This document shows positions 35,376 through 44,262 of a stretch of DNA of 64,000 nt, piece by piece. Source of the stretch: Bacillus sp. BHET2. GTDB lineage: Bacteria > Bacillota > Bacilli > Bacillales > Bacillaceae_B. Where the stretch lies: assembly GCF_005938125.1 (NCBI RefSeq), contig NZ_VCQN01000001.1, forward strand, positions 1,488,001-1,552,000, read 5' to 3'. The position numbers were made by a program, and so were the translations under genes. The notes under the pieces were generated by a model that had not been told where the DNA came from, did not search any database, and was given only the letters and a program-made list of their open reading frames with translations. Within the stretch, counting starts at the first letter, position 1. Each line of letters starts with the position of its first letter.

Positions 35376-35837
35376 CTACTTTTCCAATAACAACAACGTT
35401 TCTTTCTTATCGACTTGCTTACCTGCATAGCCTGTAAGTGATTTATTTTTCCCTATGACACGATGACAAGGGATGATGATGGGGAAACGGTTTACTTTAT
35501 TAGCCTGACCGACTGCCCGCACAGCTTTAGGTCTCTGAATGGCTTCGGCCAGTTGTTGATAAGACCAGGTTTCACCATATGGAATACCTTGAAGGGCGTT
35601 CCACACTTCCTTTTGAAAAGCTGTTCCTTCTATTTTTAAGGGGATATCAAATTCTCTTCTTTCGCCTATAAAGAACTGGTGAATTTGTCGTTGTGCACTC
35701 ATTAATAGTGGATTCTCTGTTTTCATCGATACTTTGTCTTCTTCATCCACAAATTGTACTGACAGTAAATGATGGTGATCCGCTGTAAGCTTTAACTTTC
35801 CGATAGGGCTTTCCATCACGATTGATTCAAATGACAT
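35376..35837 (-). CDS. ogt: Methylated-DNA-protein-cysteine methyltransferase
   Basis: A 153-residue DNA repair protein with the acceptor site PCHRVIG (C124) and the helix-turn-helix segment ETWSYQQLAEAI. It transfers methyl groups from O6-methylguanine to its own cysteine and is consumed in the reaction. The C-terminal GYAGKQVDKKETLLLLE is the usual family end. AAAGGAG precedes the ATG. It lies 15 bases downstream of the kinase gene and is cotranscribed with it, as kinE-ogt in B. subtilis. Confidence 0.94.
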   Translation of the reverse strand: MSFESIVMESPIGKLKLTADHHHLLSVQFVDEEDKVSMKTENPLLMSAQRQIHQFFIGERREFDIPLKIEGTAFQKEVWNALQGIPYGETWSYQQLAEAIQRPKAVRAVGQANKVNRFPIIIPCHRVIGKNKSLTGYAGKQVDKKETLLLLEK

Positions 35838-35851
35838 GACTCAAAACTCCT

Positions 35852-38005
35852 TTAAGATTTAGGAAGATAGATGTGGAAAATGGTTCCTTTTCCAACGATG
35901 CTCTCAACTTCAACATTTCCTTTGTGCTCTTTAATAATTTTAAAGCTAACCATAAGTCCAAGTCCAGTGCCCCGCTCTTTCGTTGTATAAAACGGTTCGC
36001 CTAATTTTTTTATTTTGTCCTTCGATATTCCTCCTCCTTCATCCTTTATTTCAATGTGTATCATATTATTCTCTTCCTCACTGATGCAGATGGATATAAA
36101 GCCCCCGTCTTTCATGACTTCAATCGCATTCTTGATCACATTGATGAAGACCTGTTTTAACTGATTAGGCTCAGCAACGATAGTTGGCAGGTCTTCCTGA
36201 TATCTCTCGTTGTACTGAACGTTATGCATAACCGCTTGCGCACTCAACAATTCTACCGTATCTTTCATGATCTTAATTAAATTTGTTTCTTGATACTGAA
36301 TCGCCTGTGGTTTTGCCAACACCAGAAACTCAGTAATGATTGATTCAATTCGTTGAAATTCAGATGTAATTACATTAAAGTACATCTCATGATCGTCACC
36401 TACACTATTCTCCAGCAATTGTATGAACCCCTTTAGTGCAGTCATTGGATTTCTGATTTCATGGGCAATCCCGGCAGCAAGCTCCCCCACCACACTTAGT
36501 GTATCTGACTTCCTTAGTTGTTCTTGCAAGTCAATTTGGTCCGTAATGTCTCGAATGATAGTAAGATTCAAGTTGGAAAGTAGATTATACTTGGAAGATA
36601 ACTCAACATATTGGACCTTTTCACCATAGGAAGTGAATGTTTTTAAAAATGTTGCTTGCCCGTTTTCCTTTAATTGCTGCAAGTATTCCTCATAAGATTC
36701 TTCAATTGGATCGATATTCAATATTTCACGTACATCTTTACCGATGAGGCGATCTTTTTCGATGTTGATGATTTTGCTCACTTCCGGATTGGCATCAACA
36801 ACCACATAATTGTGATTCGTTAATAGAAGACCGTCCAGAGAACCTTCGAAAATCTTTCTGAACTTTTCCTCACTTTCACGTAATTCCTTCTCCATCTGGT
36901 ACCGCTCACTTACATTTCGGAATATCGTCATGTTGTAGCCATCGACAGAATGTAACTTAGAAGTGAATTCTAAATGCTTTAATTGATTATTAGGCATAAG
37001 AAATAATACTTCATCCCTCACTGCACCGCATCGGTTCAATTGTTCCATGACTAAATCAAACTTATGACTTTCCAGCGGATAAACGAAATCACTGATTTTT
37101 TTTGAAAGAAGGTCTGCAAGGGTACACTCAAAGATTTTCAGGGCAGAGGTATTCGCTTTTAACACTCTTCCATCTTGATCCCAAAGCACAATTGCATCGA
37201 TCGCTTCTTCAAATAACCCCTTAAATAACTCTTCATTTCGTTTAAGTTGAATCTCCATCTGTCTCTTTTCAGTTACATCTCTCAAAATCGCCATGTGAAG
37301 TTTATGATGGACATAGGGGCTAGTTGTAAATTCCACGACCGAAATACTATGTGATTTCTTTATCGGGATTTCACCGCGGGCTTTTTTATTCTGTGAAATC
37401 AGCTCTTTGATCTTATCAACCTTATAATGAGCGTTTTCAGGAATAAATGAGCGAATGTTCCTTTTTGTGATCTCCTCCTTTTCCAGACCCACTTGTAAAC
37501 TAAATGCATGATTCACGTCATTGATATTTCCTTCAATGTCAAATAACACGATCCCCTCAGAAGCATTCTGGAAGATATTCGAGAGAAGATGGACATTCAA
37601 ATGATCTTTTCGTTCTTTCTCTTTGAGTTCTGTTACATCTTTAAAGTACAAATAGGCATTAGGAGTTATGGTCGATTTTTTGAGTAGAAGTTCAACATGT
37701 ATGATGTGCTTATCATCGATGTTCATCAATGTTTCATCTTCAAGAGTTATCCCGGTTTCCATTACTTCCTTGTAATGGGCGACAATCGGAGCTGGAACAG
37801 ACGTAAAAAAGCAGCTGAACAGTCTTCCCATGACTCTGTCATGGTTTGATTGAAGCGTTTCACAGGCACCTTGGTTAGCGTACACAATTTTCAGTTCTTT
37901 ATTGATCACAAGCATCGGCATGGGTGATGCTAAGCAGATTTCCCTATCGACGGGATGACATTGTTCCTGATTTCGATCTTTCTGCAATTCACTACTATTC
38001 GTCAT
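35852..38005 (-). CDS. kinE: Multi-PAS sensor histidine kinase, KinE-like
   Basis: A 717-residue cytosolic kinase with four PAS domains (about 20-130, 140-250, 262-370 and 385-490), a HisKA domain with H515 in AAGIAHEIRNPMTALKGF, and an HATPase domain with NAIEVM, DEGGGI and GTGLGL motifs. The phosphorylated-histidine segment is that of the Bacillus sporulation kinases KinA-E, which feed Spo0F. Gene order ykrP-kinE-ogt-(mtn) supports KinE. No response regulator is adjacent, as expected of an orphan sporulation kinase. GGGGATGAGG precedes the ATG. Confidence 0.85.
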   Translation of the reverse strand: MTNSSELQKDRNQEQCHPVDREICLASPMPMLVINKELKIVYANQGACETLQSNHDRVMGRLFSCFFTSVPAPIVAHYKEVMETGITLEDETLMNIDDKHIIHVELLLKKSTITPNAYLYFKDVTELKEKERKDHLNVHLLSNIFQNASEGIVLFDIEGNINDVNHAFSLQVGLEKEEITKRNIRSFIPENAHYKVDKIKELISQNKKARGEIPIKKSHSISVVEFTTSPYVHHKLHMAILRDVTEKRQMEIQLKRNEELFKGLFEEAIDAIVLWDQDGRVLKANTSALKIFECTLADLLSKKISDFVYPLESHKFDLVMEQLNRCGAVRDEVLFLMPNNQLKHLEFTSKLHSVDGYNMTIFRNVSERYQMEKELRESEEKFRKIFEGSLDGLLLTNHNYVVVDANPEVSKIINIEKDRLIGKDVREILNIDPIEESYEEYLQQLKENGQATFLKTFTSYGEKVQYVELSSKYNLLSNLNLTIIRDITDQIDLQEQLRKSDTLSVVGELAAGIAHEIRNPMTALKGFIQLLENSVGDDHEMYFNVITSEFQRIESIITEFLVLAKPQAIQYQETNLIKIMKDTVELLSAQAVMHNVQYNERYQEDLPTIVAEPNQLKQVFINVIKNAIEVMKDGGFISICISEEENNMIHIEIKDEGGGISKDKIKKLGEPFYTTKERGTGLGLMVSFKIIKEHKGNVEVESIVGKGTIFHIYLPKS

Positions 38006-38173
38006 TTCCTCATCCCCTTACTATTTTAAAAGACGACTATTGGCTTAACATTTACAGAATCCGCATAGCTCTCCATCCTTTTGGTGATAATTAACAATGA
38101 AATCATGTTTTGCTCAATGTATCCTAGGGTAAGAATGAATTAGGATTAAACTTTTCTAAAAGATGGTGAAGAT

Positions 38174-39199
38174 ATGAAACAGCGCGACTATTACTTCGAC
38201 AATGCCAAATTCATTTTGATCTTTTTAGTGGTATTTGGGCATATTATTCGGTCTTATATCGAGAGTGATCCCTTTATCCTTTCATTGTACAAAACGATCT
38301 ACACATTCCATATGCCGGCATTCATCCTAGTGGCCGGGTTTTTCGCAAAAGGATTCTATAAAAAGGGATATATTCAAAAACTTGCTAAAAAGCTAATACT
38401 GCCTTACCTATTGTTTCAACTGATCTACACGGTGTATTATTATTTTCTGTATCATAAATCAACATTTGAGATGGATCCTCTGAACCCCCATTGGTCATTA
38501 TGGTTCTTGATCAGCTTATTCTGCTGGAACGCATTGCTTTATGCTTTCATCAAGTGGTTTAAGTTCAAACCTGGTATCGGCTTGACTGTGGCTTTTTCTC
38601 TTGGGCTTCTTGTAGGATTCGTTGATGTCATTTCAAACTATTTAAGCTTGTCCAGAACGTTTGTGTTTTTTCCTCTTTTCTTGATGGGGTATTACATGGA
38701 GAAGGAGCACTTCAACTATTTTAAAACGAATAAAGCTCGTATTGTGGCAGGTACATTATTTGTAATCGTATTTTTAGGGATGTATTTCATTCCCGAATTC
38801 TCAGACAAATGGCTGCTTGGTTCCAAGCCCTATGAAGAGTTTGAAGAGAATAGCCTTATAAGTATGACTGTAAGGGCGGCTGTTTACCTTTTAAACGTCG
38901 TGATGATATTCAGCTTTTTTACATTTGTCCCTTCAAGGAGACAATTTTTCACGAAATGGGGCAAAAATACTCTATACGTTTACTTGATGCATGGCTTTCT
39001 TATACGGTTATTTCGTGAAAGTCACCTAAAGGATACGATTGATCCCACAACAAGTTTGTTAGTCTTGCTTGGGGTATCCCTAGTTCTCACGATGATTTTT
39101 TCAACAAAGTTTTTCACAAGCATCACTCAACCAATCATTGAGTTTAAATCAACCAGACTACAGAAATTACTTTCCAAAAGGGAAATGAAAACAAGATAA
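38174..39199 (+). CDS. ykrP: Acyltransferase-3 family membrane protein (YkrP)
   Basis: A 341-residue protein with about ten membrane helices. The N-terminus RDYYFDNAKFILIFLVVFGHII contains the histidine of the acyltransferase-3 family, and FHMPAFILVAGFF follows. Such enzymes move acyl groups to extracellular sugars or polymers. It corresponds to YkrP and is divergent from kinE, as in B. subtilis. The substrate is unknown. A terminator follows. Confidence 0.85.
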   Translation: MKQRDYYFDNAKFILIFLVVFGHIIRSYIESDPFILSLYKTIYTFHMPAFILVAGFFAKGFYKKGYIQKLAKKLILPYLLFQLIYTVYYYFLYHKSTFEMDPLNPHWSLWFLISLFCWNALLYAFIKWFKFKPGIGLTVAFSLGLLVGFVDVISNYLSLSRTFVFFPLFLMGYYMEKEHFNYFKTNKARIVAGTLFVIVFLGMYFIPEFSDKWLLGSKPYEEFEENSLISMTVRAAVYLLNVVMIFSFFTFVPSRRQFFTKWGKNTLYVYLMHGFLIRLFRESHLKDTIDPTTSLLVLLGVSLVLTMIFSTKFFTSITQPIIEFKSTRLQKLLSKREMKTR

Positions 39200-39208
39200 A
39201 CCTCACTA

Positions 39209-39248
39209 GAAAGGGCTGACCCCATATACGTACGGGTCAGTCCCTTTT
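39209..39248 (+). terminator. Terminator of ykrP
   Basis: AAAGGGCTGACCC / GGGTCAGTCCCTTTT stem ten bases past the stop codon. Confidence 0.8.
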
Positions 39249-39441
39249 AATGGATACTATTCTCTTAACGAATGGTGAAGTCACTTCTTCAATGTGGTAA
39301 AAAATAACGGTATAGTTACTTAATAATATTCGTAACTTTTCCTTAAATTCCTTCTAATAGTTACAATTAATTTAAATTCATTTCAGACAAACATTGAGCT
39401 TTTTCTCAAGCTTAGATAAAATGATAATCAGTACGGATTTT

Positions 39442-39463
39442 ATAAGTTGTACGAACAACTTAT
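39442..39463. promoter_or_regulatory. Palindrome upstream of the radical SAM gene
   Basis: ATAAGTTGT-acga-ACAACTTAT is a perfect 9-4-9 inverted repeat 76 bases before the start codon, in a 340-base gap with no gene. It has operator proportions. No regulator gene is adjacent, so the binding protein is unknown. Confidence 0.4.
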
Positions 39464-39538
39464 ACTTTATGGAAAAATATTGTTACAACAATTCAATTGA
39501 TTACCTGTCGAATGGATTTAGTATAAAGGAGATTATTA

Positions 39539-41269
39539 ATGAAGAAAGTCGTCTTAAGCACGTTAAACGCAAAATATATTCATACGAACCTAGCTATTCG
39601 TTGCCTAAAAGCCTATGTAGAGAATGAACATGAAATAGAACTAGCTGAATACACGATTAAAGATCCAATCCTTAATATAGCTACAGACCTGTTTACTAAA
39701 AAACCTGATGTGATTGGCTTCAGCTGCTATATTTGGAATATCGAAGAAACCATCAAAGTGATCCAGATCCTTCGTAAAATTCTTCCGGAAGTAACGATCG
39801 TCCTTGGGGGACCGGAAGTCACATATGATATCCCTTATTGGCTTGACCGTCTGGAGGACGTGGACTTTATTATAATCGGCGAAGGTGAAGAATCCTTTAA
39901 ACAGTTATTAGATGAGATTAATTGCGATCGGGATTGGACAAAGGTTCATGGAATAGCTTATGTAGAAAATGGAAAGCATGTCATCAAGCCCCAACAAAAT
40001 AAAATCGATTTACGGGAGGTCCCTTCCCCTTTCCGCTTCCAAGAGGATCTACCTCAATTGGGCAAAAGGGTGACGTATATTGAAACAAGCAGAGGCTGTC
40101 CATTCCGCTGCCAGTTCTGCCTTTCTTCTATTGAAGTGGGTGTACGTTACTTTGACAGGGAGAAAGTCAAAGAGGAAATCCGATTCCTGATGAAAAACGG
40201 GGCAAAGGTCATTAAGTTTGTCGATCGTACCTTTAACATCAGCAGAAGCTACGCCATGGAAATGTTCCAATTTCTGATCGATGAGCATTTACCAGGTACC
40301 GTGTTTCAATTCGAAATAACTGCAGACATCATGAGACCGGAAGTGATTGAATTCCTTAACGAAAATGCCCCTGCAGGGTTGTTCCGTTTCGAGATCGGCA
40401 TTCAATCCACCAATGACGAGACCAATGACCTTGTGATGAGAAAACAAAATTATAATAAGCTAACAAGGACCGTAACGATGGTCAAGGATGGCGGCAAGAT
40501 CGATCAGCATCTGGATTTGATTGCTGGCCTTCCTGAAGAAGATTACAATTCTTTCCGTAAAACGTTCAATGATGTATTTGAATTACGTCCTGAAGAGCTT
40601 CAACTAGGGTTCCTAAAGATGCTCCGAGGTACCGGGTTAAGAATTCGGGCAAATGATCATCAATATACCTACATGGATCATTCTCCTTATGAAATACTTG
40701 GGAACAACGTATTGTCCTTCTATGATATCGTTCGAATCAAGCAGGTGGAAGACGTTCTTGAGAAGTATTGGAACGATCACCGTATGGATCGTACAATTGA
40801 GTACCTAGTAATCGAATGCTTTGAAACGCCTTTCGATTTCTTTCAGCAATTCGGTTCCTACTGGGAAAATCAAGGATGGTCAAGAATTGGACATCAATTA
40901 GAAGATTTATTCAGACGACTATATGAGTTCTTATCTACAGAAACCAGCTATAATATTTCAGTCATCGAAGGGCTGATGAAACTGGACTATTTAGAAAATC
41001 AAAAATACAAACCAAGAAAACCTTGGTGGATTCATGAAATGACGAAAGAAGAGCGTTCCTCCATCTACCAAAGCCTCCTTCAACAACCGTCTATAGCAGG
41101 CGAGGCATTTGAAGGGCTAAACTTAAATGAAAAAGAACTGTATAAACACACGTTGCTTGAGGCAATTAGATCAAAAGATGGACAAGATCAATATGTATTG
41201 GCTTACTTTGAGCCGGCAACCGGTCAATCAACAGTTTTTGAATTTGATCGTCAACTAGTTCAGCTCTAA
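39539..41269 (+). CDS. B12-binding-domain radical SAM protein
   Basis: A 576-residue protein: an N-terminal cobalamin-binding-like Rossmann domain (about 1-130), a radical SAM core with SRGCPFRCQFC (C187, C191, C194) and a C-terminal DUF4080-type domain (about 390-560). The DxHxxG motif that ligates cobalt is missing; the region reads AKYIHTNLAIR, so B12 may bind base-on or not at all. The reaction is unknown; relatives include methyltransferases acting on RNA, lipids or antibiotics. AAAGGAG precedes the ATG. It is a single gene with its own terminator. Confidence 0.87.
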   Translation: MKKVVLSTLNAKYIHTNLAIRCLKAYVENEHEIELAEYTIKDPILNIATDLFTKKPDVIGFSCYIWNIEETIKVIQILRKILPEVTIVLGGPEVTYDIPYWLDRLEDVDFIIIGEGEESFKQLLDEINCDRDWTKVHGIAYVENGKHVIKPQQNKIDLREVPSPFRFQEDLPQLGKRVTYIETSRGCPFRCQFCLSSIEVGVRYFDREKVKEEIRFLMKNGAKVIKFVDRTFNISRSYAMEMFQFLIDEHLPGTVFQFEITADIMRPEVIEFLNENAPAGLFRFEIGIQSTNDETNDLVMRKQNYNKLTRTVTMVKDGGKIDQHLDLIAGLPEEDYNSFRKTFNDVFELRPEELQLGFLKMLRGTGLRIRANDHQYTYMDHSPYEILGNNVLSFYDIVRIKQVEDVLEKYWNDHRMDRTIEYLVIECFETPFDFFQQFGSYWENQGWSRIGHQLEDLFRRLYEFLSTETSYNISVIEGLMKLDYLENQKYKPRKPWWIHEMTKEERSSIYQSLLQQPSIAGEAFEGLNLNEKELYKHTLLEAIRSKDGQDQYVLAYFEPATGQSTVFEFDRQLVQL

Positions 41270-41270
41270 C

Positions 41271-41310
41271 AAAAAAATGTTAAGCGGAAATCCGCTTAAC
41301 ATTTTTTTTT
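41271..41310. terminator. Terminator of the radical SAM gene
   Basis: AATGTTAAGCGGA / TCCGCTTAACATT stem with T-runs on both sides; it also overlaps the end of the converging small gene at 41296. Confidence 0.85.
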
Positions 41311-41421
41311 GTTCTCTTTTACTTTGGTCTGTTTTTGTGTCACTTCTATGATCTTGGCAGCATTGACATCTCCGAATTCCTGCCCGAATTCTTCGCGAAA
41401 GGACTGTTTTTTATCCTTCAT
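41296..41421 (-). CDS. Small basic protein, second of an overlapping pair
   Basis: A 41-residue frame reading MKDKKQSFREEFGQEFGDVNA, then AKIIEVTQKQTKVKENKKKC. Its ATG overlaps the stop of the preceding small gene (TGATG), a classic translational coupling. The EFGQEF...NAAK pattern is loosely like the repeats of gamma-type SASP, and together with the upstream gene the length would suit that family. It is not certain that it is expressed separately rather than being a frameshifted 3' half. Confidence 0.45.
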   Translation of the reverse strand: MKDKKQSFREEFGQEFGDVNAAKIIEVTQKQTKVKENKKKC

Positions 41422-41579
41422 CAGCTTCTTCCCTTCATCCCTTTTGCAGAGTTTCGATTCTTCCCTTTTGCCGGATCCTCTCCTTGAGTATATTCAGCTG
41501 AGAATTCTGTCTCTTGCTTATTTTTAAGTGGAGTTTTATTGTTTTTTTCAGCAGCATGGAACTGTGCTTTTCTTTTCAT
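41421..41579 (-). CDS. Small basic protein, possibly spore-related
   Basis: A 52-residue hydrophilic protein: MKRKAQFHAAEKNNKTPLKN, then KQETEFSAEYTQGEDPAKGK and NRNSAKGMKGRS. ACAAAGGAGATGAGGG provides a ribosome binding site. High Lys/Asn/Gln/Ala and a TEFSAEY motif recall minor or gamma-type SASP sequences (TEFASET), but this is only a resemblance. It overlaps the 41-residue frame downstream by one base. Expression in the forespore would support the idea. Confidence 0.5.
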   Translation of the reverse strand: MKRKAQFHAAEKNNKTPLKNKQETEFSAEYTQGEDPAKGKNRNSAKGMKGRS

Positions 41580-41759
41580 TTTTACCCTCATCTCCTTTGT
41601 TATCCTTACTTTTCCCTCTGTGCTGTAATTCCATTCTTCTAAAATAAGGGTTTACTGTCTGAAACATCGGGAGATTCCTCCAAGCTTACTGGGTGAAAAA
41701 ACTGAATAAATCAAGCATTTAACCAAAAACTAAGCTAAAATGCTGAATGGGGAAATATC

Positions 41760-42284
41760 ATGATTCTACTTTTTTTACTTTTTTATGCTATTATTGGCTG
41801 GAAATTCGGGAATTGGAAAGATTTTCTCAGCTACTATCCCACTCTCTTGTTCTTTATTGTTGGAGATTTACTCTCACAATTTCTATTGTACGATTACTCC
41901 ATGTGGAAATTCAAAACCATAACACCTTTTGTATTTCCTATCCATCTAAACCATACCTTGATTTCTTTGAGCAAAATGGCGATTCAATACACAGCGACAG
42001 TCTCCATTTTTATCGGCAGACTGCCCAATACGATTTTGGGGAAAATGTGGTGGATTCTCCTTTGGACAGGAATCTATGGCCTGACAGAAGGGTTGGCCCA
42101 TATACTAGGAATGATGACGTATCATAATGGTTGGCATTTTGGATGGGATCTTTTCTTTAATGTTTTGATGTTCACCGTTCTTATCATTCATCATAAGAAT
42201 CCACTTATTGGCTGGATCGTATCGTTTCCAATTATCATCTTTCTCCTTCTCCACTTTAACGTGCCTTATTCCGTAATGAAATAA
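41760..42284 (+). CDS. CBO0543-type multi-helix membrane protein
   Basis: A 174-residue protein with five predicted membrane helices. It resembles the CBO0543 family, small integral membrane proteins of Bacillaceae and Clostridia without a known role. GGGGA precedes the ATG. It is rich in Trp, His and Tyr at the membrane interface (MWKF, YHNGWHFGWD). It converges on ktrD. The function is unknown. Confidence 0.7.
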   Translation: MILLFLLFYAIIGWKFGNWKDFLSYYPTLLFFIVGDLLSQFLLYDYSMWKFKTITPFVFPIHLNHTLISLSKMAIQYTATVSIFIGRLPNTILGKMWWILLWTGIYGLTEGLAHILGMMTYHNGWHFGWDLFFNVLMFTVLIIHHKNPLIGWIVSFPIIIFLLLHFNVPYSVMK

Positions 42285-42310
42285 GGCGTCACTCGATGAA
42301 ACTCAATAAA

Positions 42311-42342
42311 GAAAAAACGATGCTCAAGGTACGCATCGTTTT
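42311..42342. terminator. Terminator of ktrD
   Basis: AAAACGATGC / GCATCGTTTT stem with T-runs on either strand. Confidence 0.75.
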
Positions 42343-42353
42343 CTGAAAGTTCG

Positions 42354-43706
42354 TCAACCGATTATGACTCTTTCCTTAGGGTAATGATATTTGGCAGTCT
42401 TTTCTTTTCCTCCTATCATGAACAGAAAGGAGAGTATTCCTACTCGACCGATAAACATTAAAGCGATAATGACGCATTTTCCTACGGATGATAGTTCGGA
42501 GGTTATTCCCATTGATAACCCGGTAGTTCCAAAGGCAGAAGCGACCTCAAACACTATTTCCATTATAGAATGATCTTCTGTAAAGGACAGGATAATAACA
42601 GATAGAAAGCAGATAAAAATGGCCATCATCGTAACAACTAGGGATTTAATAATATCCTGCTGATGGATTTCCCTTTTAAATATCTTGATTGTTTGATTTC
42701 CCTTTGCAAAATGAAACAAGAATAAAATATTCAAGGCAAATGTTGTGGTCCTAATACCACCACCAACCGAGCTTGGTGACGCCCCAATAAACATCAGTGC
42801 GCTCATCACTAACAGAGTAGGTGATGAAAACTCAGCCACATTCATCGTAGCTAAACCACCATTCCTCGTTGTGGCTGATTGGAATAGTGCATAAAAGAAT
42901 GACTCATGCCACGCCATGCCATCAAAAAAGCGATTATATTCAAATATAAAGATAATCAACGTCCCTAATGCCAGTAATCCAAAAAAAGTAACAGTTGTAA
43001 TCTTAGTGTATAAAGAAAAGTGATGTCTGTTTCTTTGTTTGCTCATGAGATAATCCTTCGTCTCAATCAGAACAGGGAAACCAATTGCACCCAATGTCAA
43101 CAATATGATGGTGATGAATTGCACAAAATAGTCATTGGCATAAGGAATGAGGGATTGGCCTGTAATATCGAAACCTGCATTGGTCGTCGCACTGACGGAA
43201 GCAAAAAGTCCTTGCAAGAAAGCTTCTTGCCAATTCGGATAATATCCTAAAAAATATACTCCCAATATAAATGCCCCAACGAGTTCAATAAGTATTATCA
43301 ATAATAATATTTGCTTTAATAAACTGACCAGGCCGGCCAAACTTGTCTGGTTTTGGTCCGTCATGATTAAGCGTCGTTCCTTCAATCCGATCTTCTTTCC
43401 GACGATCAACCAAAAGAACGTCCCGAGAGTCATGATTCCGATACCGCCAAATTGCAGCACAAACATTAAAATGAAGATTCCTGTTGTACTGAAGGTGTCA
43501 ACCGTGCTCACAACGGTCAGGCCCGTTACACTAACTGCACTTACTGCTGTGAAAATCGCATCTAAAAAACTCCATTCAGCCTCAGGTTTATGTGCAATCG
43601 GCAGACTTAGCAAAATGGTTGCAATCGTCACTGCAAGTAAATAATAGGTTACAATGACTTGAGCTGGCGTTAATTTATTTAAATTCAATCTAAGCTTATA
43701 CCACAT
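42354..43706 (-). CDS. ktrD: Potassium transporter subunit KtrD
   Basis: A 450-residue Trk/Ktr/HKT potassium channel-like subunit. The four pore loops each carry the selectivity glycine: SVTGLTVV, TTNAGFDI, TTRNGGLAT and FGTTGLSMG. In B. subtilis KtrD works with the cytosolic RCK subunit KtrC, encoded elsewhere, as a low-affinity K+ uptake system inhibited by c-di-AMP. Position next to sspD/rsgI and ykrP supports KtrD over KtrB. AAAGGGA precedes the ATG. No ydaO riboswitch is seen upstream. Confidence 0.87.
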   Translation of the reverse strand: MWYKLRLNLNKLTPAQVIVTYYLLAVTIATILLSLPIAHKPEAEWSFLDAIFTAVSAVSVTGLTVVSTVDTFSTTGIFILMFVLQFGGIGIMTLGTFFWLIVGKKIGLKERRLIMTDQNQTSLAGLVSLLKQILLLIILIELVGAFILGVYFLGYYPNWQEAFLQGLFASVSATTNAGFDITGQSLIPYANDYFVQFITIILLTLGAIGFPVLIETKDYLMSKQRNRHHFSLYTKITTVTFFGLLALGTLIIFIFEYNRFFDGMAWHESFFYALFQSATTRNGGLATMNVAEFSSPTLLVMSALMFIGASPSSVGGGIRTTTFALNILFLFHFAKGNQTIKIFKREIHQQDIIKSLVVTMMAIFICFLSVIILSFTEDHSIMEIVFEVASAFGTTGLSMGITSELSSVGKCVIIALMFIGRVGILSFLFMIGGKEKTAKYHYPKERVIIG

Positions 43707-43973
43707 ATATGTATTTCCCTTTCAACGTTATTTCCTTTTCTATCTTAATGAATATGAACGAAGAATGAAAGGAAAAACCGATAATTTCTTTTTATGTTTA
43801 TTCTTTCTTTAACGGAAGTTACTTAAACCATCTTGTTAAATGATTCATTTCATAGGAATGTAAACTATACAAATTCGGCGAAATATTACCAAACATGTTC
43901 TCGGAATTTATACAAATAATATAAGTACTGAAACTTTCATTGTTTCAAGTATATCAATAAGGAGGTAACAACC

Positions 43974-44174
43974 ATGGCTAAAAGTACAAATAAATTACTT
44001 GTTCCAGGTGTGGAACAATACCTTGATCAAGTGAAATATGAAATCGCCCAGGAGTTCGGGGTGACGCTTGGATCAGATACTGTATCTCGTTCTAACGGAT
44101 CAGTTGGAGGAGAAATCACAAAGCGCCTAGTGAAACAAGCCCAGTCTCAATTATCTGGACAACAAACTAAATAA
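43974..44174 (+). CDS. sspD: Alpha/beta-type small acid-soluble spore protein SspD
   Basis: A 66-residue SASP with the germination protease region [10 protein letters not shown] (cleavage at E-I/A) and the DNA-binding [13 protein letters not shown]. It coats spore DNA in the A-like form and protects it from UV and heat. The gene sits next to rsgI, as in B. subtilis for sspD. AAGGAGG precedes the ATG. Transcription by sigma-G in the forespore is expected from the family. A strong terminator follows. Confidence 0.92.
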   Translation: MAKSTNKLLVPGVEQYLDQVKYEIAQEFGVTLGSDTVSRSNGSVGGEITKRLVKQAQSQLSGQQTK

Positions 44175-44183
44175 TAATGGCAT

Positions 44184-44211
44184 GGGGTAGCTGGCTTTCA
44201 CCAGCTACCCC
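44184..44211 (+). terminator. Terminator of sspD
   Basis: GGGGTAGCTGG / CCAGCTACCCC, 11-bp perfect stem with a 6-base loop and CTTCT after it. Confidence 0.7.
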
Positions 44212-44262
44212 CTTCTCATACTCAAAGACTCATTCAGTAAACGTGCCTTTAGCATCATATTC

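Noticed and set aside
43707-43973. c-di-AMP (ydaO) riboswitch upstream of ktrD
   Set aside because: No ydaO landmarks or expression platform could be found; only AT-rich promoter sequence is seen.
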